Translations under genes and position numbers: made by a program
Notes under the pieces: generated by a model
The model's input: the letters and a program-made list of their open reading frames with translations, nothing else
Databases searched by the model: none
Told to the model about the DNA's origin: nothing
Shown: positions 44,915-53,406 of the stretch, piece by piece
Position numbering within the stretch: position 1 is the stretch's first letter
How the letters are laid out: every line of letters begins with the position of its first letter
NCBI GenBank assembly: GCA_027575765.1
Contig: JANBPT010000224.1
Span: 1-53,406, forward strand
Length of the DNA stretch: 53,406 bases
Direction: 5' to 3'
From: Tieghemiomyces parasiticus
Taxonomy: Eukaryota > Kickxellomycota > Dimargaritomycetes > Dimargaritales > Dimargaritaceae

Positions 44915-46124
44915 CTGGCCAGTTAGTAGAACGACCGGTCGGTATAAGATGAGGGCATCGCCCCCTCCTCATCGTTCCTTGGGCTTGGGTTGTATATTTC
45001 AATTCCTACACATCTTGTTCATTTACCTCGTCCTGCTGCCCACCCAAGTATTGATTTGTTATTTCCGCCTCAGGTGACCTTTTGTTTATCTCGCAACAGC
45101 CTTAAGCCCTCACAACACCTCAGTATACAAGGGAAGGGTAGCAGCAGGAATGCAGTAGATAACGAAAAGATAGCGCGCCATTAAGGAGTGAGCGATACCT
45201 TGATGGTACATGTTAAGTGAAGCATGGGAGTCTAGTGTAATTGACAATCGCTTCAGGTATGATGGTTATATTTATCGAGAATAACTATTGACGTCTGCAG
45301 TGGGGTTACCAAATATATATATATACACCGTTCCCGTACCGATAGTAACTGTGCACGACCAGCACAAGTACTCAGGCGTCCGTATTTCCATGGTAAACCG
45401 CATATTTCCACCAGAATCAATGCTGGCTGAGAGCCGCTAGAAATGCAGATGATACAACTGGTGCGATATTTATAAAGGGAAGCTGAGACACGACATGTCA
45501 ATTCAGAACGGGTGATCAACACTATAGAAATAGACAAACAAGGTTTGTATGATTGATGGACCTTGGTAAACGGTGACTACCACGGCACTGGGGGCGTGGG
45601 TTAGTAGTATTAAACAAAATGGGCCAGAGAAACGAAACAAATGTGGAAATTCCCGACGTGCTAATCGATACGGGCGGGCTAGGCGTCACGTAAAAACGAT
45701 GCGTGCGGCGGAGGAGGGTGAAGCGGGGGGGGCGGAAGCTTGGCCGGGGAATAGGACAAGGAAAGAGTAACCCGACAATTGCGGGAGAGTATAGCATTGG
45801 CGTACCTAATACAAACGTCCCAATCTGTAAAGAAAAAGGTGCTGTCGGGAAGGGCGCCGCCTGAGTAACACTTGGAGGCCCAGCGTGGGCGAAGTGGCAG
45901 GGTATGTACAGGTGGTGTGGGGATGAGGTGTATAGGCGGTGCGGCGATATGAAAGGAGGGGGGGTGTTGAGGGTATAGATCCCAGAATATATCGGCTAAG
46001 ACGCTGGTCCTCCCTCCGACAGAAGCCTAGAGGACGCCTGGACTTCCACCAATCAGGGAAGGCGTGAGGTCCGAGAAGGGGTTACTACTAGCGGTCAAAT
46101 TCCTCTCGTTTGCCGATCCTGCGC
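44915..46124. other. Intergenic, no supported gene
   Basis: 1.2 kb upstream of the condensation-domain fragment and downstream of the DUF2408 gene. I found no adenylation, thiolation or C-domain N-terminal sequence on either strand. A (TA)n tract lies near 45315-45325. Confidence 0.5.
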
Positions 46125-48033
46125 TTATTGCTTATCACTGTCGGTGGCGGCCATTAACTCATAAATGATGTCGTAACATTCGTTGAGCAGGGAATGAATG
46201 ATGCCTTGGCCCTCCGGCACGTTGCCCTCGTCGTCCAGGAACTTGCCATGCACGCGCAGGTTGTCGATACTGGAGAGCTTCATCTGGTACGGGTAGAGGT
46301 CGCGCGGGGAGAAGGGGCCGCCATATTTCTTGACCGCCAGTAGACATTGGCGTAGCGTTCGCAGCTGGTTGTGGATTGGGACCAAGGACTCGGCCACGGG
46401 CTCGCTCGAGGACAGCAGTACATAAATCAGGTGATAGCAGCGATGCAGTAAAAAGTGAATCACCATTTGGCCAGCAGGCACGTTCCCGTCGGCGTCGTAG
46501 AACTTGCCATCCTTGCGCATCTTGTCAATTTCGTCCAGTTGGACCTGGTAACTCCACAGGTCCGTCTCGCGCATGGTCCAACGGTGGGTCAGCACCAGCT
46601 TCTCGAGGTTAGATTTGATCTCGATCAAACGGTCGGCAATAGGCTTTAGAGAGTCGGCGATGGAGTCGGAGGAGGCCAAAAGCTCGTGCACCTCGTCGAA
46701 GCACTGCTCCAGGAGACCGACCACTTGGGCCTGGCCAGCAGGGATGGTACCGTCGGCCGCTAGGAATTTGCCGTCATCCCGTTTGTTGTCAATCTCGCGC
46801 AGTTGCACCTGGACCTCACGTATGCTACTAGCATCGAAGTGCTTCTGCGTCGACAGCAGCACCAACCGCTTGCGGATTTCGATGAGTTGGCGGCGGATAG
46901 GGATTAACTCGGGGCTGATCTCTTCGACACTGCGGCACAGCTCTTCGAGTTTACGTTCTGAAGGGCCCAGGCCGGCGTGGGTGATAAAAAGGAGAGTGGT
47001 AAATCGATACAGGAGATGAGCCATAGGGCGGACAGGGTAAGTCGGCGCCGGCGGGTCACAGTCGGTGGGGCGCTGCGCTGCACATAGTAGCAAAGATACT
47101 ACGTTGAAGGAGCACTTACTGCACTGTCGGAGCCGCTTGCTAATATAGCTGAGCTGAGCGGGTTGGAAACCACTATTCTCTTGAGACTCGCTGTTGTTGA
47201 TGATCTTTTCCAGGGCCTCCAGACGTTTGCGGTACGGTTGGAGGTCATCTGTGGCCAGGGAGGGGAGGGGGCGGCCATGGGTAAGTAGTGGGACTCGTAC
47301 TATTAGCAATATTCGCTCTGGGGAATTGTAGTAAGAGACAGAGCCTATGGGCCATCACTGTACCCCATCACCCAGGTAAAGGGCGTCAGGAGAGTCAGAG
47401 GGCTGAATACTAAAGCGGGGCGCCGTCCAACTTCCTGCCCTTGGCAATCGGTCAGCCAAGTCAAGCCATAGGTGACTATGATAACGATAATCCCACCCAT
47501 ACTTACCAAGTTTGAACACGTCGATTTCGCTGAGAAGTTCCAGATTTTGCTATAGTGGAAACAAGTGGTGGGGTTGTGTTTGAATGTGTGCAATGAGGTG
47601 GTCAGGGAGGGGGCGTAGTACAATAGCAAGCCGTAGGCGCTGACTTGGCAGTCTCTAACCCGCCATTGGTGACACATGGGTAACGCTTTCCGTGAGTTTG
47701 TATGGGTAAACTTACCTTAATGGTCACCAGCTGGACATAGGTGGCGGGCACCTCACGGTTTTTGCCCAGGGCAAGGTAGAACAGGGAAAAAAGCTGGTAG
47801 ATATCATCAATCACATCGTCAACACGGTTGCGATACTGGTCGTTATCGTGGCTCTCCTGTTCGCGGACCTCGCGTAGCCGGGCGACCTGCTGGCAGAGCT
47901 CGTCGTAGAGAGAAACCACGTCCTCCTCGCGATAGTAGCTTTTCTGGTCCTTCTTGAGGCGGCTGAGCCGGTGACGTATGGAGACCAGGTTCTCCAGCAC
48001 CCGAGACTCCTCTAGGCTGATGTGTTGGGGCAT
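46125..48033 (-). CDS. DUF2408/UPF0662 repeat protein
   Basis: Fungus-restricted family of unknown biochemical role. Exons (minus): 47716-48033, 47507-47549, 47120-47248, 46125-46957; 1323 nt, 440 aa, phases consistent. The N-terminus (MPQHISLEESRVLENLVSIR) begins a helical region. The rest is made of similar helical units of about 88 residues, with the signature EIDxxRxDGKFxxxDGxxPAGQxxxxxLLxxCxxxxxxLL: EIDNKRDDGKFLAADG, EIDKMRKDGKFYDADG and SIDNLRVHGKFLDDEG. A more diverged copy forms the N-terminal part (IDVFKLDDLQPYRKRLEAL is the second helix type). No signal peptide or membrane segment; probably cytosolic. Confidence 0.9.
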
Positions 48034-51000
48034 TGTGCAGACAAATGGGCGGGAGAAATGGGTGGAGCTGCATAACAAATAGCGATGAACGACAAGTAGC
48101 AGAACTATAGGTTAGTCGATCGGTCGTTCGTCAAAGGTGGGGAGACTCAGGGACTTGGCGGCCCAAGGTGCGCCGCAGTGCCCCCATGAAACCCCTGAAA
48201 AGAGCGGGGGACTCGGTGTGAAGGGCGCCCGCGGACGACTTGCGGGCGGTGGATAAGTGACGTGAGGGGGGGGAGAGGCAAGTAGAGAAAGCCCGCCAAT
48301 TCAACCCAAAGAATCGCATTCTCCCTCTGCCGCCCCACAGCAGTTCCTGTCCAAGGTGTAGCGGGTCACCGCATCGACAGTAGTCAGGCTTGCTTGGGGA
48401 GCCTTCCGCTATGCAAAGCGGAGGGGAGTGGAGCCTTGCAGAAGCAAAGGGGGGGGGTGACTTACCTTAGTGAGGAGACCCTGTGTGCGGTAGCGGGGAT
48501 GCGTGGCAGGTGCTGGCAGTCAAACGTGCGAAGTAATCTAGGGTAAAACGTGGAAACTGACGCAATGTCTAGGGAGTTGGGATGGTGAGGACGGGCAGAT
48601 GGAACCCACAAGAAAAAAAGTGATGTCCGGTCCGAGAAAGTGAGCGGGCTGGGTGGAGGGGGGATGACGAGTGAAACCTCTTGCTAGCGACGTGGTGTCT
48701 GGTGGGGTTCGTCAGAAGGCAATGCGGCGTGGACACGCTGAAAGGCTAAAGAAATGGTGCCGTGGGCTGAGGGGGAAAAATAAAAGGTTAAAGTCGTGAG
48801 TTGACGGGGCAACGCTAGTTACAAAAGGTCTTCTAGTGCAGGCGGGTGACTACGAAGACGAGAGGGGAAAAGGCATGTAGCCAAGCGGGTTGACGGATAT
48901 GATAAGTGTGGAGGGATGTCTACGTTGTGCTGGTAGTGGCGTGGGAGATGGGCGCGTGGACCGGCAAGAGACAATGTATACGTCGAATAAAGACTGAGGG
49001 CATAGAGAGGGAGACGGGGCTCAGCAGTGACGGGGGGGGGCACAGCCGGACGCTGTGGCGAAGTGGAGGGGGGAGGAGGTGGCGACAGCGGGCATACAAC
49101 AACTAGAGAAAAAGATGCGCGCTAGGACATTGTGCGAGATGTATGATTACGTAGACATCGTCTGCCGTAGGCGCCTGGGGTGTCTTTATAAATGAGTAAA
49201 TGGCTCGGGGCGTTCCTGCGTCAGTGGCGTTGCCCTTGAGACCTTGCGCCATCCCACCCAGCCTTAGGGACTCGAACGAGGGAGGAAAAGGGCTTGTGGC
49301 AGCTGCCTTAGGAATAACGGACATGCAAATCGGGCAACGACAGGGAACGTACAGGAATCGGGGTCGGTGAGTTGAGGGCTACAGAGGGCGTCTATACACG
49401 GCATTGGTAAGCGAACACCCGCTGATGGGGGCGTAAACAAGGTATGCGCGCTTTTCCGATGGCCGGTGTCACTTGAGAGTTCAGCAGGTTTGCGAGTAGG
49501 GAGGGTATCTACCCGCATACATGACAATACGTCAAGCCGGGTCATGTCGGGTCTATGCGGTGGATTGTGTCGTTACCTCTCTGGCCGACGCAGCGCTATG
49601 CCGTAGCCCTCGCTAGAGGAAGAGGGGGGAGCGTTGTTCAGAGCAGCGCTGATTGTTCTGCCGCCTTCTCTGCGGTTCGCTCGGGAAAGCGGTGCTGGTA
49701 CTGCCAGCTAACAAGCTAGCCACCCCCAGTCCCTCGCTTCACCCCTTCCCAGGGCCAAGGGGGGTAGTAGGGTGTGGGGGATGCTTATCGAACGTGGGTA
49801 GTAGGGTGGGGTCCTGGCTCCATTCATTGTTAATTACTGCTGTGACTGGCAGACCGGGGCTGCGGATGCAGGGTTCGTGACTTGGCTGTCAGCCTCCCCC
49901 CACACCCCCCGGGCTACCCAGTTCGGCCACCCGGCGGCCTCCGCATGCATACAGGGTCCGCCTTGAGCCCCCCAATCAATCACCTGCAAAGCTTCCATGG
50001 AACGCAGACCTGGATCTCATCCACGCAGCCATATCTACTCGCGCAGATGCAAGTGGGGTACACCTGACCGTGCGACACCTGCCTGCCACACCTCCGGTGC
50101 CCAGCCAGACAAGACACCTCGTCGCTGCAGGTGTTCCGCCGCCTGTGGCACGCCGTGTCGATGACAATTTTGGGCCTTCCAATCCCCGCCCCTCGTAAAT
50201 TATTATTATTTTCATTCACCAGCCTACGCCGACAATCGAGGTGGCCTGGTGACCTGAAGCTTGTCGGGTAAACCCGGAAGGGGGCACAGCCCCAGGTCTC
50301 TATCCTCAGTGCATTTGGATCTCCGTCCCGACCTGCTGAACAGTCCCAGCACATAGTCGGGTATCACAGTCACAGAGCAAGTCAATTTTCGCTGTCGACG
50401 AAGGGCACCGTGTGTAATAAAGAACCAAGGCGATGGCCTTAAGAGTTGGAATGGGGGCTGCGCTGTTGTAACCGTCTGTAACCAGCTCCCCACCAGCATC
50501 AGGGACAGCGCTGGTCATTCAGTGCAGCCTGAAGCTACCCTCCATGTCCTACCATTTCACCTGCAGGCCTCTTCGGCTATCTAATCAGACTTCGATTCAG
50601 ACCGTTAGCCGCGATTATCCAAGAGTGTACCGCCAGACCACCCACGACTACTTTCTAGTGTGGACTGGGCAACACCTCAGCCTGCGGTCATCCTTTCAGC
50701 CGCCATCTTGACCGGGCGGTGTCCTTTTTAGGACAGCACTCCCTGCCAATCAGTCCGAGCTCGCATATCTGGCGAGGGGAGTTGGCTGGCATGGCTGGGA
50801 GCGATTCAAACAGATTCATCCGCTGCAGAGGAAGTGTGGCTGGCATAAATTCGGCATGGAAAGCAGCTACGCCTTCCACTTCAGCGCATACCTATGCTTT
50901 CCGAGCTAGAATTGCACATATGCAACCCTGGCTCGAATTGCGGCAGTGCGGTGCTACTCCCTTGAGGAGAATGAAGGTAACCTAATGTGTTCTGGTGAGG

Positions 51001-51333
51001 CTGTGCGTGCGGCCTCAGCCATACGAAGGCACTGTCTGTGCAATGTCCGCCACTACTTCTTTACAGCTATATCAAACCTTCCGCGCCTCTGCCCAAATGC
51101 ATCCTGAAGTCAAGCCCAGCCCATCTACTGCTCGTTCATACTAACAGGTCGCTTCTTTCCACCACTTCACAATTATACATCGCTTAGTAGTCCATCCTTC
51201 CATATCTATGTTGGTTATTAACTGTTACGTTAACTAAACGGCCGTCAGTTGTTCCTCCCCTCCTAGTAACCCTGTGTAGTGCTCCATTGCGCCCTACTTA
51301 ATCCATTACCTGCGCCATTATCAACAGTGCACT
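48034..51333. other. Divergent intergenic region, no supported gene
   Basis: The longest gap, 3.3 kb. From 48040 to about 49320 the plus strand is purine-rich, and from about 49650 to 51330 it becomes pyrimidine-rich, as expected when a minus-strand gene lies to the left and a plus-strand gene to the right. Frames of 60-124 codons on both strands show no family motif or plausible splicing to conserved sequence. Confidence 0.5.
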
Positions 51334-52257
51334 ATGGATACCCACTCGCCTCGTACCGTTAAATACAAGTGGGACCAGTTGTCCTGGAAAACACGGCCTG
51401 GTCGGGTATTTGACTCCGCTGGGCTCGCCGGCTGGCGTCGGGAGTCCCGGTGCACCTCTAGTGTGGTTGACAACCTCGCAGTCAGGCTGCCACCACCACT
51501 CCCACCATCCGCCAGCCCAATCGATAATATCGGGCCTACCCCCTTCGAAACGCTTAAAGTGTCCAAATCGGAGTGCGGATACCAATATATTCATAACCAG
51601 ATCGCGACGCTCGCGGCCCCAATAGAGCGGTTAAAGGCCGTCTCTTCCGGCCCCCCGGTGGACACACCCGTGGCCACCAGCGACGTTGTGCGGACCACCT
51701 ATCGCCAGGCCGAACTGGCCACCATGAAGTGTCACATAGATGAGGTCGAGTCCAGTAATCGCCTATTGCTGATCAAGCTCCAAATTCAGTCTCAGGCCAC
51801 TGCCACCGCGCGCGCGGAAAGCGAGCGCCTTGAAAGGGAGTTAGAGTTGGCCCAATCCGATATTAGCCACCTCGAAGACAAATACTGCGCCCTGATGGAT
51901 AAAACCCTTGCAGCCAAAAAAGAGCAAGCTGACATGATGCGCGACTATTCGGACGTCATTGCCAGGTACATAGCCTCCTATGACGCGCTTACAGCCCGCT
52001 GCGCTGCCCTGGCTAGCGAGAATGACCTCTACCGTACTGCGACCCGCAATCATTTGCACTCCTTGGTTGCTTCTGAGACACAAGGTGAGGATCTGATTCG
52101 GCCTAAAGCTTCTCTACTATCCCCGCCCCTTTCACACTCGGAATCCAGCCCCCTTACTCCGCCATTCAACTCTAACCGGGCCTTGTCCCTTGGTTGTGTC
52201 TCCTCGGGAAAGCTCGACTTTGCGTTACTTGCCGGTGACGATGACCCAATTTATTGA
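51334..52257 (+). CDS. Hypothetical coiled-coil protein
   Basis: 307 aa, single exon from an ATG after a long pyrimidine-rich upstream stretch. Residues 1-110 are Pro/Ser-rich with PPPLPPSASP. A long coiled coil occupies about 115-240: LATMKCHIDEVESSNRLLL, AESERLERELELAQSDISHL, DKTLAAKKEQADMMRDY, and CAALASENDLYRTATRN, with regular heptad Leu/Ile/Met. The tail is Ser/Pro-rich and ends with an acidic DDDPIY. I recognise no family; layout is compatible with a structural, septin-, spindle- or cytoskeleton-associated protein, but nothing in the sequence decides this. Confidence 0.75.
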   Translation: MDTHSPRTVKYKWDQLSWKTRPGRVFDSAGLAGWRRESRCTSSVVDNLAVRLPPPLPPSASPIDNIGPTPFETLKVSKSECGYQYIHNQIATLAAPIERLKAVSSGPPVDTPVATSDVVRTTYRQAELATMKCHIDEVESSNRLLLIKLQIQSQATATARAESERLERELELAQSDISHLEDKYCALMDKTLAAKKEQADMMRDYSDVIARYIASYDALTARCAALASENDLYRTATRNHLHSLVASETQGEDLIRPKASLLSPPLSHSESSPLTPPFNSNRALSLGCVSSGKLDFALLAGDDDPIY

Positions 52258-53209
52258 TTGCCTTCTATTCCTATAATGTAGTTCTTATATTTAGTTTAAC
52301 GAGGGATTGTTACAACCTATGTTTATTCTAGTGTGGGTTTAGAACACCGGTGGCTAATGTTCTGTACCCTTCGGGCTACGTACATAATTCCAGAATTTGG
52401 TATACCACCAGCCGGGCGCATTTAGAGTCAGCGACGCGATTCAACGGAGCTGAAGTGACCCACAGTGCCCGACCGAGTAGATGTGCGTAAGTCTGCTGAA
52501 AAATGGTCAGGAGGTACCATAGGCTAGGACGAGGTCGCTGGGGGCGTCATGTAGATAAAGAGGAGCCGATGAACCGTGATGATGCGGTACGCGCCTCATC
52601 AGTAGAGTAAATCTAGCTGACGAACCGAACGTGCGATACTTATATATATAGCCACAATTAACGATGAAATATAGAGTAACATTGCTTTTCGCTCCTCGCC
52701 CGCCTCGCAGTTTGAATTCAGTTAGGTATACTTGAAAGTTAAGCGTTGACAATCAGTGTGATCCGTATGGAACCCGCTGAAACCCCGATGTATACCCCAA
52801 GACGAACCACGCGATTTATCCTTGTAAAACAAGCTACTGCATGCCCACCATTCATCGCCTGGTCTCTCTCTCACACACACACATCCTCTTTTTCATTAGG
52901 GAAGAGGCACAAGGTAAGATGGTCGGAAATCGCCCGCTACAATGTATGCCTTGAATAGGCTATTATGGATACTATCCACCAATTCGCTGCACTATCTTAT
53001 CAAACATGCGAAGGTCGATGTCTTAAAGAAAGCAGGCATAGTTAAGATCCCTCATTCAGGGAATGAAAACAACCGTTGTTTAATTCGCTAAAGGCATTAC
53101 TGTGAATAAGCAGCCGCAATGTGGGGTGCAGAATGAAAAGGACGCAGCATGAGGGCATTTGAAAGCGACTATCGCTGTATGAAGGTCATGCGGCCGTTGC
53201 TACTTCAGT
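52258..53209. other. Intergenic, no supported gene
   Basis: 950 bp between converging genes, AT-rich, with a TA tract near 52640-52650 and a (CT)n(CA)n tract near 52863-52882. No supported gene. Confidence 0.55.
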
Positions 53210-53406
53210 TTAGTGGCGCGAATGGGAGCTGACCGACTCGTGGCTAGACGACTGCTCGCTGTTGTTGGCAGAGGTCTGGCTGGCGCTGAACGACCCGTGA
53301 CGGTTCTGGCCGCTGACAGACGACGCAGCCAAATCGGCGTGCTTGGAGGCCTCCGAGTCGGCGTGGGCCTGGAACGAGCCGTCGCGGTTCTTGCTGCTGA
53401 CGTCCG
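53210..53406 (-). CDS. C-terminal end of a Ser-rich repeat protein (partial)
   Basis: Minus-strand frame that enters from beyond the right edge and stops with TAA at 53210-53212; 64 complete codons are visible. The composition is Ser/Ala/His/Asn-rich. The unit S-x-x-NRDGSFQAHADSEAS recurs 28 residues later as S-G-QNRHGSFSASQTSA, so it is an internal repeat protein. It ends SSHESVSSHSRH. High GC third positions (TCG, GCC, AAC, CAC) support true coding. The family is unknown; low-complexity, secreted or cell-wall-like repeats are typical of such composition, but the N-terminus is outside the window. Confidence 0.65.
   Translation of the reverse strand, partial: DVSSKNRDGSFQAHADSEASKHADLAASSVSGQNRHGSFSASQTSANNSEQSSSHESVSSHSRH

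Overview
This window looks like fungal nuclear DNA: compact genes of 4-6 short exons, mostly GTAAGT/GTAGGT donors, occasional TACTAAC branch sites, and C/G-biased codon third positions. Several proteins are general eukaryotic (IDH, ERV46, UBA3, SNU13) and one is fungus-restricted (DUF2408/UPF0662). Elongin A, UXT and an Abraxas-like MPN protein suggest an early-diverging lineage, perhaps Zoopagomycota/Kickxellomycotina; that placement is inference. No plasmid, phage, CRISPR, IS element or recognisable transposon was seen.

Layout, left to right (strand): Kv-beta-type aldo/keto reductase (-), RRP8 rRNA methyltransferase (-), SNU13 (-), tRNA-Ala(AGC) (-), CXXC/DUF866 zinc protein (+), glyoxalase II (-), a coiled-coil protein with CENP-U-like layout (+), a Pro/Ser-rich protein ending in a LITAF-like zinc ribbon (-), a Cys-rich secreted protein (-), a possible SH3-like protein (+), a small secreted protein (+), mitochondrial NAD-isocitrate dehydrogenase (+), UXT prefoldin (-), Abraxas-like protein (+), class 3 lipase (+), UBA3 (+), ERV46 (-), Elongin A (-), an interrupted NRPS-type condensation domain (-), a DUF2408 repeat protein (-), a coiled-coil protein (+), and the end of a Ser-rich repeat protein (-) running off the right edge.

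Twelve spliced genes were rebuilt by hand from conserved protein order, splice-site dinucleotides and phase. In each, all exons join in frame and the summed length is a multiple of three. Elongin A is assembled from six short exons, including one of 22 nt, and SNU13 has a first coding exon that is only the ATG. The genes are mainly housekeeping: rRNA and snRNP maturation, TCA cycle, neddylation, ER-Golgi transport, methylglyoxal detoxification and Pol II elongation. They do not form one pathway or operon.

The least ordinary items are the condensation-domain fragment with an in-frame TAA, the Abraxas-like protein, the lipase with Glu in place of the usual catalytic Asp, the degenerate LITAF-like protein, two small secreted proteins, and a truncated 28-residue repeat protein at the edge. 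I did not find convincing evidence for a wholly new multi-gene system. Intergenic stretches are long (0.3-3.3 kb), rich in G or C homopolymers, and tend to be pyrimidine-rich on the sense strand upstream of genes.
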